A DNA stretch of 64,000 bases from Macrocybe gigantea (GCA_011319805.1 SJRY01000236.1:496001-560000), one strand, 5' to 3'. Counted from the stretch's first letter, positions 47,389-60,301 are shown. Notes: generated by a model from the sequence alone, not told the origin. Numbers and translations: made by a program.

Positions 47389-49659
47389 TTACGCAGGAAG
47401 AGACTGTTCGACCTTCCTTCGCTTGCTCGCTGGGCCCTCGTCGTCCGAGTCATCAACCACCACAATTGGCGATCCCGGATCATCGGGAGGACTGCTGTCC
47501 GGGACAGCTATCGGAACTGGTGTGGGAATGGCGGCGGGGGCTGTAGAAGGCGGTCCTTGCGACACAGTAACAGGACGCACCTCTGGTCTGGGACCAGAGA
47601 CTTGACTTTCTGTCCCTTGTGCAGCTTTCCGTTCCAGTGGAGCGTTGGTAAACGCAGGCGTGTTGGTGTTCGCTCCCTTCTTCGCCTTTGCTTTCTTCTG
47701 ACCTTTATCGCGTGCTTTGCCTCGCTCCTTCGCCCTGCGCTCCTTTAGCGCTTTCACCATATGTCCCGTCAGGATCGCCAAAGCTGCCCGAGTTCCCATT
47801 TTTTCCAGCTCAGCGAGCATCTCCTTTGTGAGACCGGAGAACACATCGGGGTCCAGGATCAGCGTGCGCTCATGCAAGACCATATAACCCTCTTTTGCGG
47901 AGTTGTTGCGGTGCGTTGGAGAATAGTCTGGATGTGTGCGTGGAATAGGTCCAAGGACAATAGGAATAACGACGTCCGGGACTACATTCGAGGGCGCACT
48001 TGTCTGCACATTTGTCTGCTCAGGCACAGAACCTACAGTAGTAGTGGCAAGCACAGCGGATGATTGAACAGCCAGAACAGAACCGGTGCCACTGTCTGTG
48101 GTGTTTGCCGTCGAAGATACGCTCCGGCTCGAAGGTTGTCGGCCCAACTGCCCTGCGCAAGGGCGATGTAGGGGTTGGACCCGTGGGATGGCTGACTACC
48201 ATAACTGACCACTGCTGTCTGAGACTGTTGGGGCTGAGCGGGATATGCAAAGACCCCAGTCGTTGCAGATGACGTCGTCATCGTTCTTCCGATAACGCTG
48301 GAAGCTGGCGGTAGATTGGTCGGCTGGGCAGCGTTAAGCGTAGCGTTCGTCTTGAACGGTAAGGGAGTCGAAGTAAGAGGGGGAGGGAGGGGAGTGCCTT
48401 TGGGTTCACCCTTGATGCTTCTTTTCAAGGGCGGATCCAAGGGTATGCCTTTGTCTCTTTTCCTCCCTTTTGCCTGTCCATCCTTGCCACCTGGCGAATT
48501 GGACAACAACTTCGCTTCCTGCTCTTCCAACGCCTGGCAATAGTTGTCATCAAGCTTCCAAAAGAAACCCTTCCCCCTATCACCGCCACATCTCTCTAGC
48601 TTAAGAAATGCCCGACTTGATGAGAGGTTATGACGAACAGAACTCTATTCAGCATCAGCCACCCGACTTGTCTAAGACAACATACGCACTTACCATCCAG
48701 GCTCCATCAGCATACTTGTAATAGTCATACGTGTTCATGATCCAAGTGCAGATTTCCTGTAATGTGGCCTTTTCGCCAATCGCCTTGATAGCTCGATAGA
48801 TCAATTGTGCATATGTGAATGGCGGTTTGGGGGGCATGTCTTCGGGCTTCGGTCGCGGTAATAGTATTGAATCCACGTCACCTTTCTTTCGCTTCTTTGA
48901 GCTCACGGACTTGCTGAGCTTGCCGATGGAATTCGAATTCGGTAGCTGCGGCTGCGAGATTGCCTCAGGCGGCGGCCGTGGTGGTGACCGTGGCGGTTGG
49001 TCTTCTAGATGAGGGTCGGGCGATGGGGATACTAGCTTACGTTCCGTAGGTGGTGGGGTATGTGAAGGCTGAGACGACGGTGGAGAGATAGAGGTAATAT
49101 CGAGCGAGGGAGAGCGAAGGCGATTGTTTGAGGACTGCGAACTGGGGGAGGGGGTATCTTCGGGGGCGGGAGGGGGAGGCAGAACGAAATGGAAGGTGCG
49201 AGAGGCTATCTGGATCTGCGACCTGGTACCAGCAACCTAGTTCAGCGTCATTCCACTGTAATATGGTGACACGTACCTTTCTCCCAAGGGTGCCCTGCTG
49301 CCACTAGGTGTCCATACGCCGTCCACCCATGCACCATTACGCCCAATGACGACAAGTACAAAGCGGTCCTCATCCTGGTCGTACTCTATCTTCGCATGCA
49401 GACGCGAAACACTCTTCAACGCTCCAAGGTCGACATCTACAGGATGATGTTCTGCGCTCGACGAGGAGGCCGCATTAGGATTGGGGGCACATCGCCGACC
49501 GATAGTGATGGAAAGCGTCTGAATATAGAACGTAAAGTGCGGGAACACAAGCGAATAGTACGCCGAAATCTTCTCCTGAGGAAGCGGAGTGAGTTCGCGC
49601 TTGATGTCTGCGGGTGATGTGGGGGACGCGGAGCGGGTTCGGGTATACGAGTGAGGCAT
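47389..49659 (-). CDS. fhl1: FHA plus forkhead transcription factor (Fhl1-like)
   Basis: In yeasts Fhl1 regulates ribosomal protein genes under TOR. ATG 49659 gives MPHSYTRTRSASP. The FHA domain shows ITIGRRC, KSVSRLHAKIEYD and GRNGAWVDG. A linker leads to a forkhead domain split by introns: PKPPFTYAQLIYRAIKAI, TLQEICTWIMNTYDYYKYA, SVRHNLSSSRAFLKLER, GDRGKGFFWKLDD. After EEQEAK comes a long Pro/Ser-rich tail ending at 47389 with a basic stretch (KKAKAKKG) and an acidic VVDDSDDE patch. Near 48160 the tail changes frame: either a 53-nt intron with donor GTTATG or one missing G. FHA followed by forkhead is diagnostic of the Fhl1 class. Confidence 0.87.
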
Positions 49660-49825
49660 TGTGGGTCGATGCGGTCGAAGGCGATGGACACGACGAGAAT
49701 CAAGTTTGTGGTCACACGTGACACGGAACATTTCATAATAAGGACATCCGGATTATGTAATGCGGTACGCTTTTCCTTGATTTGCCAATTTTTCATTTTC
49801 CATCCTGTTATCTCCGCGTCTGACC

Positions 49826-50595
49826 ATGTCCAAGCCTGCAACAGCGGTGAAAGAAAAGGTCGCCACTCTTGCAGACAGGAATGTTGACAGCACGGAGTCC
49901 GACGTGAGGTACCTTGCTTACGCCGCTCGCCTTAGGACGGCACTTCGCGCTGGCACCCGGTATATCGCCTATGTAAGTCCTCGTTCGGAATCAACCGCGG
50001 TCAGGAGATTCAGTGCTTCAGCATTGCTAGACGAGTGATGTCGGAGAAGCGTTTCGACCTGTCGTTCCTCCGTGGGTGGTCACCGCTGCCTACGGTGTTT
50101 CATGGCTGTATCTTACTGGGCAAGCACATCTCCCTCTCATTGGCCCGGCAAGCACTTACATAAATCTTCTGCAGTGACGTCACGTACGAATCGTACAAAG
50201 CGCATCGCCGGGGACCAACCGCTGAAGAAGCCATGGCCATGTCCGAGTCGACGCGAATTGGCATTGTCGCCGTCCAACGAGCGACATTCCAATCTATTGC
50301 ATCAATGCATGTATTTAACATCTTCGACCATCCTTCGTGTCGCTGATGATGCGCGTCGTTCAGGGCGTTACCTGCTTTCACCATTCATACTGCCGTCGCG
50401 CAAGCCAAAAAAGCTTTTGCTAAATCCCAAAATCCTCGGATAAAACTATGGGGGCCCACGGCTACGGGTTTAGCAATCGTCCCCATTTTACCATACCTCT
50501 ACGATCAGCCCGTAGAACATGCCACGGAATACGCATTCAACTGGATCAAGAAGCAATTCATGGGAAGGGATGGGAAATCTTCAGACGAGCTCTAA
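49826..50595 (+). CDS. mtp18: Mitochondrial fission process protein MTP18 (MTFP1)
   Basis: Inner mitochondrial membrane protein of the MTP18 family, linked to mitochondrial division in animals. ATG 49826 gives MSKPATAVKEKVATLADRN. The family core reads ESDVRYLAYAARLRTALRAG, TRYIAYTSDVGEAFRPVVPP, WVVTAAYGVSWLYLTG and DVTYESYKAHR, continued by RIGIVAVQRATFQSIASM, ALPAFTIHTAV and LPYLYDQPVEHATEYAFNW. It ends at 50595. At least four introns are needed, and all junctions I checked are in phase. It is divergent from Fhl1 with 166 bp between starts. Confidence 0.92.
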
Positions 50596-50719
50596 CGCAT
50601 CGATATCCTCTAATGACGCTGACATCTACCAATACTAATCATCATTATCCGTAATAGAATAAAGATACCAGGCATCGTAGTATACTAAAACTCATATACA
50701 GCTAGTCGGAATCCAACTC

Positions 50720-52357
50720 CTACAGCATCGTTTTACCGAGCGCTAGTGGTATCGAACTTATACTAGTGGGCGGAATCATTCCCACCTCTGTGACCACTGC
50801 AGTTATTGATGTCGGTGGTGTCAGATCATACAATGGGTTCAGAATCTCCAGGTTTTGCTTTGAGAGAATATTCTGGCTATCAGCAAATCTTGACGGCGCT
50901 AGGAAAGGTTATCAAAAACTCATCCATTCGTAGGTCAAGAGGCAGATACCTAGTTCGTTCTTTCCAAAACCGTCCAACATGACACCCTCACTGAACTTGT
51001 ACGTCTCGCAACACACCATAACGGGAACCGAATATGCCTTTGCCATCATCGCGACCAACGCTGTTCCAGCGCGAGAGTATACCGCTCCATTGGAACTGAT
51101 GGAGTGTGCACCAAGGAGGACGGTCGTGGCTTCCGTTATCAAGGACGGAAGCGCAGGCAGAAGGGCATAAGTACACGGAATCGGAAGGGAATCCGTCGTC
51201 GTCAACGTTTTGAGCAATTCTTTGCCTGTAATCAAAGGTTCAGATTGGATAGCAAAGACATCAATAAAGGCCGAATCAACCTTCGAGCAATGGACGAGAA
51301 TCCACGACGATAACTGAGAATTGTTTCCCTTCTTCATGAGCTCGCAGAAGAATTTTTTCAACAACTGAAGACCTGTAAGCGATAAATATAGCAGACAACA
51401 CGCAGACTGCGGTATTCAGACCTTGCGTAGGTAAGTATCATGTCTCCATCGTTGATTTTTTTGCATGCAAAGTCCTGGATGACTTCATCCGCCATGATGA
51501 TTCTATCCCGGATATAGTTATCGATTTTGGTACATAGGGCATTTTTTGCCTAAAAGATTGGGGATCAGCAATTCCACATAATTTTGATCGAATTAAAAAA
51601 TCATACGTCTTGCTCGATCATGTCAATATCTGAGTTGCTGATTTCCAATTTGAGTTGTCGGATAGCATTGCCCATCGTAACGGACATTGGTCGCGCAGCC
51701 ACAAGATGAGATATCTGGGGAGACAGATGTGTCATTAGATGTCGTGAAAGGGTGCTGTGGCTGGGTGTCGTATAGTCCTGGATAACCTATTACAAGTGGG
51801 TGCAAGTGGGTAAGTACTCTGAGGCGCGACAAACGGAGTGAAAAGTGGCGAACTGATTTAAATGCCGTCAAAGTAGCGATACATCGAGCATTCGCGCCGC
51901 ATATCCGGAATTCAGAGAATAATATTCCCAGTCTAATGATTTCCGGATGTATATCACCTTTGACAACATGGCTGACAGGTTTAGGCAGGCCGAAGTGCGA
52001 AAAGATTTTTAGGCCGCGCGTCTGTGATGCTGCGGAGATGCTCTCCGGTATTGCAGCGGAATTTGCAGAGACATCCTTGGATAACGGTTTGGTCCCGGCC
52101 AGAGCGTCAGCGGGCAATTTCTTTTGTGACGGAGGTTGAGGTTTTGGCTTCGCAGGAGAGGCCACGTTATCTAGAGATGCTGCGCTCGGGCTAGAGGCAG
52201 CTTCGGCCTTCTTCTGCGCCTTCGCAGCGCGCTGTCTCTCCTGCAATTCCCTCCTCTCCGCTTTGGTCAGCGATTTTTGCGAGGGTTGCTTAGGCGCGAC
52301 GGCCTGCGACGCTTTCGTGTTAGGGATTTCGGGAACGATGATTAGCGCCGAATTCAT
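50720..52357 (-). CDS. gcd2: Translation initiation factor eIF2B subunit delta (Gcd2)
   Basis: Regulatory subunit of the eIF2 guanine nucleotide exchange factor. ATG 52357 gives MNSALIIVPEIP, then a Lys/Glu-rich leader (SLTKAERRELQERQRAAKAQKK) and GLKIFSHFGLPKP. The conserved C-terminal domain follows: TPSHSTLSRHLMTHLSPQI, LKLEISNSDIDMIEQD, DMILTYARSSVVEKIL, QFSVIVVDSRPLLEGKELL, PCTYALLPALPSLI, TTVLLGAHSISSNGAVYSRAGT, VPVMVCCETYKFSEG. It ends with ILNPLYDLTPP and LALGKTML at 50720. An apparent frame change near 51325 is resolved by the intron after TYAR. It converges on MTP18 and is divergent from Rat1. Confidence 0.95.
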
Positions 52358-52661
52358 CAGCGAGAGAAGAGAATGTGAGAGGTTTGACTTTTCTTCGTCT
52401 GGTGAATGTCAGGGGATTGCACGGTCGCGTATACGAGTCGGCAAGATCTTTTTCCTAATCTCGAGATAACATACAGGTTGTCACTTTTTGAAATGACTCG
52501 AGACAGGCGAGTCGTGACATAACATCACGTGACTCCACGTACTGTCGTGAAGTTTTGTGCCTTGTAAGCAAGCCTTGTTCCGTCAACTCCAAGTTGTTGC
52601 CGCCGAATCAGCTGATATTCTCAAAAGGACGATTCGGTCCTTCAGTTCCCTCTTGTTCTAA
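52358..52661. promoter_or_regulatory. Divergent promoter, eIF2B delta and Rat1
   Basis: About 300 bp between start codons, shared by two essential genes. It contains a palindromic-looking ACGTGACTCCACGT segment near 52530-52543. I see no open frame. Confidence 0.35.
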
Positions 52662-52664
52662 ATG
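52662..52664 (+). other. 3-nt first coding exon (ATG only) of Rat1
   Basis: The ATG is immediately followed by the donor GTATGC; the acceptor GTCTTAG at 52718 precedes GGT GTT CCC GCA. This restores M-GVPALFRW, the strongly conserved XRN start. Without splicing the ATG runs into unrelated sequence. Confidence 0.75.
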
Positions 52665-55600
52665 GTATGCGATGTTTTGTTCTACCGCAAAGCTTGTGCG
52701 ACTTACTGGGTGTCTTAGGGTGTTCCCGCACTGTTCAGATGGCTCAGCAAAAAGTATCCCAAAATCAGTCAGTCGCCGCTCGTTTTCCGTTGAGGATGTT
52801 TCTCATGTCTTTGAACAGTTTATCCGGTTGTAGAAGAGGAAGGGACGACGATGCAGGACAGCGACGGCGAGGACGTTGAAGTTCCGCTGAACATTACGCT
52901 CCCAAATCCTAACGGCGTCGAGTTTGACAACCTATATCTCGACATGAACGGTATTGTGAGTCTAGACTCCACCACTGCAGTGGCAATGTGCTTAGACAAC
53001 GCAGGTTCATCCTTGTACACATCCAGAGGGCAAGGCATGGTGTCCAAATTGTGTTACTGAGTCAAAGCTGACCTCTTTTTTCCGTACAGCCCGCTCCAGA
53101 AACCGAAGAAGACATGATGATTGAAATATTCAAGTACACTGACCGCGTAGTCAACATGATCCGACCAAGGAAACTGCTATTCATGGCCATAGGTATGGAA
53201 ATGCGCCTGGTGATGACGCGATGCTTTCTCAACTCGCTACTCACAGATGGTGTCGCGCCGCGTGCGAAGATGAATCAGCAACGGTCACGTCGGTTCCGCG
53301 CCGCGCAGGATGCCAAGGAGAAAGAGGAGGCACGGAAGGAAGCTTTGGCAATGTGGGAAGGTACCGTACTGCGATCATATCATATAGTCATCGTGTGGTA
53401 GCTGACTTTCGGTACAAAGCCATGGGAAAGGAGGTGATCGACAGAGGACAAGAGAAGGAGGCTTGGGATTCAAATGCTATCACGCCAGGGACGCCCTTTA
53501 TGGACTTGCTGGCAGCATCTCTCCGGTATTGGGTGGTACAGAAGATCAATACTGATCCTGGGTGGAAAAAGGTGATCTTCAGTTCCAATGCTCGCCCCTT
53601 AGGCTAACAATTTCTGTACCCAGATACAAGTCATAATCTCTGACGCTAGTGTACCCGGTGAAGGCGAACATAAAATTATGGATTACATCAGGCGGCAGCG
53701 AAGCAATCCCGGACATGATCCCAACACCCGACATGTGATTTATGGCCTGGTATGTGACTCCCCGACATAGTACGTGTCCGTTGAAAGCTGACTGTCATCC
53801 AAGGATGCGGATCTTATCATGCTAGCCTTGGCGACCCATGAGCCTCATTTCAGAGTGCTGCGTGAAGACGTTTTTGCAAATGATACTAGTCCTTCTGCTT
53901 GTCGACTGTGTGGTCAAGAAGGCCATTATGCTGCTCAATGTACAGGACAAAAAGCAGAAGTCAAAAAAAAGCCTCCATCTGACAAAAAGCCGTTCATATT
54001 TCTGGATGTTGCTATTTTGCGCGAGTATCTCGAAGTTGAACTTGACGTACCCCAAGCCCCCTTCCCCTTCCATGTCGAACAAGCAATTGATGACTGGGTG
54101 CTCCTCATATTCTTTGTTGGAAATGATTTCCTCCCCCATCTTCCTTCGCTTGAGATTCGAGAAGGCGCCATTGATACCCTGCTGAGGATCTGGAAACAAG
54201 AACTGCCGCGAATGGGTGGTTATATGACCAACCATGGCAAGCTTGAACTATCTAGAGCACAAATTATTCTTGAAGGGCTAGCAAAACGAGAGGATGACAT
54301 ATTTCGACGGAGACGAGAAGGTCTGTTCCAAAATACTCTTTCAAGACATTAGTCCCGGAGTTCAAAAGCTTGAGAGGACATTGAATTGACACGATCTATT
54401 GAATTATAGCTGAAGAACGTCAAGATCAGAATGCGAAGCGTCGTAAGCTCCAGGAGCAGCAGAATGGGCAAAATAGCTTTGCAAGCGGACCATCTCCTGC
54501 TTTGGCTCTCGTAGCACCTCCGACTGCTCCCAACAATACTTCAAATCCCATACACCCCTCTCTGCCACAGAGACCGACGTATGACTTCGCTGCGAACGCA
54601 GATTCTATAGGGCTTGGCGCCTCTTTGACTGCTGAATCGATTCAGAATATTCCGCTGGCAACGCAGGCTTTAGCGGGCTCTAATCGCGATGTCGTGGCAA
54701 ACCGCCGTGCCATCCGCATGGCCAACATGAGTGCCGCCGAAGTACTCAAGGCCGAACTTTCTGGACTTTCGCCGTTGAAGCCCAGTCGCCCGCAGCCTGC
54801 AAGTCCCCCAAATATCAGCAATGACGCACAGCCAGTGTCAGAGTCAACCGAGGATGCGGACGAAGTTCCAGGACTCGGCACGCACGCTCGTAGCCCTATC
54901 ATTCTTGCTCCCCAAAGTCCGATCAAGGCTGAACCACCACTAGATGATAAGGGCCAAGAGACCATAGAACCTGAAGCTGAGTCTGATTTGCATCCCGAAT
55001 TGGATGAAAGTCTGGACGGTATTCACGCTGGCTTAAAGCGGAAGTTTGAAGAGGGACCTGGCTCGGAAGAATCTGATGTGGTAGGGGCCGAGGAAGATGA
55101 AGAGGCTGTCCCTGGAGGTCGTCTTGCCCTCAAAGTCAATCCTGATGGCACCGTTGTGCAAGAAGACACGGTCAAGTAGGTCACCCCGAATCCTTCTATG
55201 AAATGGAAAGCTGAGATAGCTATTTCTCAGACTCTGGGAGCCAGGATACCGGGAACGCTATTATAAACAGAAGTTCGGCGTGGGGCTCAGTGATGTGGAA
55301 TTTAGAACCCAGTATGCGTCCCCTTGCTCTGGTCTAACACCTTCATGACTCATGATTCGCAGAATAACACATAAATACGTTGAAGGCCTAGCCTGGGTCC
55401 TCCACTATTATTATCAAGGGGTATGTCACTGTCCTCCTTCACTGGCGCCATTATTTAATAGCTTTTAGACGGCGTCATGGCACTGGTATTATCCTTATCA
55501 TTTCGCACCCTTCGCAGCAGATTTCCAAGACGTAGACCAAATGTCTGTCAAATTTGAACTCGGGCAACCGTTTAGACCTTTTGAACAACTAATGGGCGTC

Positions 55601-56790
55601 TTCCCTGCCGCCAGGTACTGTCCTTGAGTTATATAAATAACGATCGAATATCGCTTATAGACCTTGTACAGCCGAAAGCATATACCTCCCGCATTCCAGG
55701 GATTCATGGTTGACGAGGAATCGCCAATCATAGACTTCTATCCTTCGACGTTCGAGATAGATATGAACGGGAAGAAGATGGCATGGCAAGGTGTTGCTTT
55801 GCTCCCTTTCATCGATGAGAAGCGACTATTAGATGCGATGGCATTGCAATATCCCAATTTAACTGAGGAAGAACGGAGGCGGAATCGCTGGGGTAACAAC
55901 GTTATCTACGCTTCTGACGAGCATCCCATCTATCCCTTCTATGAAACTCTTTATGGCAAGCGCAAAACGACGCAGGTCTGTCCTTAGTACTATATTCGCT
56001 GTCTTCATTTACCGTATTTCAGCCCCAGGGGATCCCAACCAATCTCAGCGGTGGGATGAGCGGCAGCGTGCTCCCAAATCCAGACTGTTTGCCCGGTTCA
56101 ACTTACTATAATCCTTTGGCAACGCAAGATCTTCCTGACATAAAGAATGATCGCTCCTTATCTGTCCTTTGCTTCTACCCGAAGCAACTTACTCCTCATC
56201 GGTCGATCCTGCTGCCCGGTTCAAGGAGACCCCCGCGTGCCCTCGCCCCCGGAGATCTTGAAACAATTAGAAACGGAAGAGGAAGAGGTCGCGGCGGTTG
56301 GGAACGAGGAGGCCCTCCGGGTCGGGGTGGCTACAATGCTGGCTTACCGGAGCGCCCACGTTCTGACATGTTCCATTCGCGCCCGAACGGTCATGGACCG
56401 CAGTCACACGGTTACTACGGTTCTGAAAGAAGGGGAAGGGGCCCTTCGGGCCCTCCTGCCCACTACTACCAAGGCAATTCCAACTCGTCCTATACATCCT
56501 ATACGCAATCGTATTCGCAAACATATTCGCAACAGTCCTATAGTGGATATGGTGGCGGGGCTCCACGTGGGCGGCCGCCTCAACCATACGGCGGCTACGA
56601 ACAAAGCCGCAGTTCCTATGGGAGGGGAGGAATGTCTAGTCAAAACTATAGCCAAGGTGGATATGGCGGTTATGGTTCGGGTCCCAGCAATTCTGGAAAT
56701 AATGGTTATGGGGGAGGCTCAAATTATGGGGGTTATGGCAGCGGCAATGCAAGCTATGGCGCCCCTCGTGGCAGGGGAAGGGGTTGGTAA
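52662..56790 (+). CDS. rat1: Nuclear 5'-3' exoribonuclease Rat1/XRN2
   Basis: Degrades nuclear RNA from the 5' end and ends Pol II transcription. Exon 1 is just the ATG (52662-52664); intron 52665-52718 then joins [16 protein letters not shown]. The XRN N-terminal domain shows [75 protein letters not shown] knuckle ([14 protein letters not shown], 53908-53949) sits in the usual place for Rat1. [30 protein letters not shown] and [18 protein letters not shown] follow, then a disordered tail rich in RGG, Tyr, Ser and Gly ending RGRGRGW at 56790. Frames are clean. Length is about 1,000 residues. Confidence 0.95.
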
Positions 56791-56996
56791 AAAGACAAAA
56801 CACCTCTTTGACTTTATGTTTATAATCCAGCTATAGCATGCCATGTACTGTACATTTTTTTTTCGTTTTAATGATCATTGATGTTGGTATTGGTCACGTA
56901 TTTCACATCCACAGATACATATAAGAGAATACGACTTTAGATTGAAAGTCGGTAGTTAGGATCAGATTCATTCCATGGTAAACATGCATTTTACAA

Positions 56997-59156
56997 TCAA
57001 GCTCTTCCATATCCTCCGGTCGCACTGGAAGAGTAGCCTCCTGGCATTGCCGGAGTTCCAGGATGGTGGCCAGGCGCTATGTTGACACATCGAGCAAAGA
57101 TGGCGTAGCGCCTGTCTCGCTGTTTCCTCCGTCGCATAATTCGTCTTTCTCGTCGACGCCTTTTTCGTTCCTCTCTTGCGATTCGCTTTGCCTCCCTTCT
57201 GCGGCGTCCGGCCTCAAAAACATCCACAACATGTGCGGGTGCTCGAATGAGGGTAGGATCGTGCCTTGCGTAGTCCGAGTCCGAATCCTCGTCAGTGTCG
57301 CTTAATTCATCGGAAGAGGAGGAGGGAGACGAAAAGTCATCCGCATCATCAAAGTAAGGAAGATCCCTATCAAACCGTCCGATTTGCGCTCCAGAGCGTC
57401 TCTCTCTTCCTCGATAAAGTACGAGTTCGATTCCGCGAACGACGAAGAACGAATTGTTCCACAAGGTCAGGAGTTCTGCAACGAGGCTAGTCCGCTTCGG
57501 CGGGGGACCACCAGGAACCACCTGGGGAACAGGTAGCTTGTTCGCCCATGCTAGAGCTAAATCCTGGAACGTATCAAACTCAACCAAGAGATCCGGCATC
57601 AGAAAGAAATCATGCTAACCTCCATAAGGCGGCGCCAGTCATCATCTTGGACATCATGTGTTAACAAGACGATTGGCATCCTGGGTAGTTCGGTCCAGAA
57701 TCTGTTCATGTCCTGGACTTTCATGACATCGAATGGGGTATATGGTTGAGCGGCATTGATGGGGCGAGAAAAACATTCGGGAGCAGCCAGCTGCTTCGGT
57801 GGTTCACTGGGAAATGCGATAGGTCCTGACATGTGAGGGGAAGCGCTCCTTGACGCGTACCCGGCACCTGGAATTGGGGAAGTTGCCCTGGAGTGGGGTA
57901 TAGGCTGTCCTTCTAGGACGTGCCCTCGAGGGTATACCATCGGAGCTGGACCACCGAAGGGCGTGGTTGAACGAGGATATGCATCTGAGCCGGTGCGCGC
58001 AGGTGAGGAAGAGTAATTGGCACCCGGATAGGTCGGAATATCCTGTCCACGGATGTTCGGAGATGCGCGACCTGTAGCTGAAGCAGAGTACTTGTACGGC
58101 CCAGAAGGAGCACCATATATACCGGCGCCGCCGTAGGCGTCTGGTCTATTGCCCAAATTTCCGCTGATCGCGCGAGCTCGCTCACCCCCCTCACTGGTGC
58201 TATATCCACGCGGGCGGCCATAGCTGCTGAGCTTTCGTTCTCGCTCGGATGGGTGATCGCGATTGCGATCTAAATCTAGGTCGCTCAGCTGGCGCTCCAT
58301 GTCAGAGTAGTTCCCGCTGTATTTGCGATCTCGCATGTATGGAGAGGTGGTGGGATATCCAGCACGATCATTGTGTCCAGAGTACGGACTGGTGCTGGTA
58401 GGATATCCACCAGACGATGGGAAAGGATAATTTCCGGAGCCAGCGTTGATGCTTTTGCGGCGATCGCGATACTGAGCATCACGTTCGCGAGCCTTGCGCA
58501 GCTCGGAATCAGGATCGCCGCGGCTTGGCTGTTCGCGCAAACGCTTTGCTTCCTTCTCCTCCTTCTTCCTGCGCTTCTCTTCGTCGCGTGCCCTATGAGA
58601 AAATAGGTAGCATTAGCTCGAATCGGTATTATCATTTCCGGCACAAAAATACAATGGTAAATGACGCAGTATGATAGTTTCGTACCATTTCTCGTAATTC
58701 TTGTCTTCTCTTCTCCGATTCCAAGACGCGGCGAAATCCTATAGTTCAGTCATCCTAAACGGCCACCTGATAAGATCGAAAGGGGACGCACCGCATTCGC
58801 GGGCTGTGCACCTGGTGGAACGATGCTAGTAGCTTCGGCAGGCACCCACTGAATGCCGTTTACGATGCCGTTCGCTGTCTGATAGCTACAATCCGGTGGC
58901 AAAGGTGAACCAATGTCGGCGTTATTTTTACGTATGGTGTAACCAACCTGGCAGGAACAGCTCTAGCAAAGCAAGTGTCCGATCGATAAGTATACCGTCA
59001 ATCGCAGTAAAGAATAAACGCTTACTTGAAGGGATAATACAAGATTCTTCCGTCAGGCCCTGTGGATGTCGTGTAAACAACTGTTCCGGGCGTGATCGAT
59101 GAACTCGGCGAATAGCTCTGTGGCATGTACGGGTTTTGGCCCTCCGGTGGCGGCAT
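56997..59156 (-). CDS. Unrecognised Ser/Tyr/Pro-rich protein with basic C-terminus
   Basis: No named family recognised. ATG 59156 gives MPPPEGQNPYMPQSYSPSSS and a segment TTSTGPDGRILYYPFKAVPARYQ that looks conserved, then IQWVPAEATSIVPPGAQPA. A Lys/Arg/Glu helix (EEKRRKKEEKEAKRLREQ) precedes a long disordered stretch. A folded region seems to follow: PYTPFDVMKVQDMNRFW, PRMPIVLLTHDVQDDDW, RRLME joined by an intron to DLALAWANKLPVPQ, then NNSFFVVRGIELVLYRG. The end has an acidic Ser patch and a very basic cluster (EERKRRRRERRIMRRRKQRD), possibly a nuclear signal or RNA contact. It ends at 56997. Confidence 0.7.
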
Positions 59157-59484
59157 GAAAGGGGACGGTGATCTGAGCATCGTAGTGTAGATGAGGGAGT
59201 GGATTGCTCAGAGGCTGAATTGCAGGCGCAACGATGGGCATAGATATCAAGGAACAAAGAGGAACGTGTACGATATATAATCAAAATACTCTATTGGCCG
59301 ACATCATAGAGCCCTTGACCCAGATGCCGTGACCACGATGCAGCAGTCTCCAACCACGAGTTCAATCTCAAGGTCCGCGGAATCCATAATGAACACGATA
59401 GAGTTGGTGGAGGACACTTCATGGTGGGCGAACATTTCCACGAATCAAGGTGTACGACGGCGTCGACAAAGCTAGATACAGGTA
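59157..59484. other. Spacer between an unrecognised gene and Sec22
   Basis: About 330 bp between tandem minus-strand genes, holding the promoter of the left gene and the Sec22 3' end. I see nothing coding. Confidence 0.4.
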
Positions 59485-60301
59485 TCATCCAAATCTCCAA
59501 TATAACAGGATAATAACAATAAAAAGAACAGCCCCAAGGGGCGCGTATTGCCGAATCATGGCCTGGACGTTGATGTTTCGAGCAGCCTTCCGGTACTTTT
59601 CGGATTCCGAGCGTAGGGAGGTCGAAAGGTGTGACATGCCTGACAAGTATAACAATTTAGAGGCAACCCTGTAAATAGTACGGATACATACGATCAAGAG
59701 AGTCACCCCGCCATAGGAGTTCTTCCATATTTTTAGTCATTATTCTCGTTACGTCTTGAAGGTCATCGTTTAGACGGTCGAGGCCCGAACTCGCAGTTGC
59801 TGTCCTAGTGTCTCGATAAAGTCTAGCCGTCTTTGACATGAAGGTGTCTAATTGCAGGTTCAGACATGGGTTATGCTAAACCAAGCGGACTTGAGTATGC
59901 AAAGACGACGCACCGAAACCGACAAAGGCATAAGGTTTCCGTACTGTCTCCACCTTTGATCCATACGTGCTCGAGAATTCTTTTGAAAGTTCGTCCAAAT
60001 AAGAGAATGCAAGTTCCTAGGATAAGATTTATCGCCTATTGTAAGGAATATGACATTTTCTGATATGAGGTAACTGTAGGGGGTCGTTGTAGAATGGAAC
60101 AGCACAGGAACAGGACAGCACTGACTGTAGAGTATATTGGCCGCTTTCAATTGAGCATCTCGGTTCGGCATTTGGGGTGATGCGTTTGAAAATGAGTTTC
60201 GCCTGTTGCTTGTGTTCTTGCAGAGCTTGTTCTGTCTTCAAAAGCGGAACGTCAGATTCAAGGCACTGCGTCGTTGATAGCATAATGACCGACTTGCTCA
60301 T
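59485..60301 (-). CDS. sec22: R-SNARE Sec22
   Basis: Vesicle SNARE for traffic between ER and Golgi. ATG 60301 gives MSKSVIMLSTTQCLESDVPL (an ATG one codon upstream at 60304 is equally possible). The longin domain includes LKTEQALQEHKQQAKLIFKR, CSIESGQYTLQ, YLISENVIFLTIGDKSYPR and KPYAFVGF. The SNARE motif follows, with the zero-layer Arg in MEELLWRGDSLD, then MSHLSTSLRSESEKYRKAAR, NINVQAMIRQYAPLG and a C-terminal membrane anchor AVLFIVIILLYWRF. It ends at 59485. Five or so exons join in phase. It is divergent from the Mpo1-like gene with 245 bp between starts. Confidence 0.93.

Noticed and set aside
51300..51400. Frame break in eIF2B delta near 51325
   Set aside because: An intron after TYAR with acceptor CTTACAG gives SSVVEKILLRAHEEGKQF in one clean frame.
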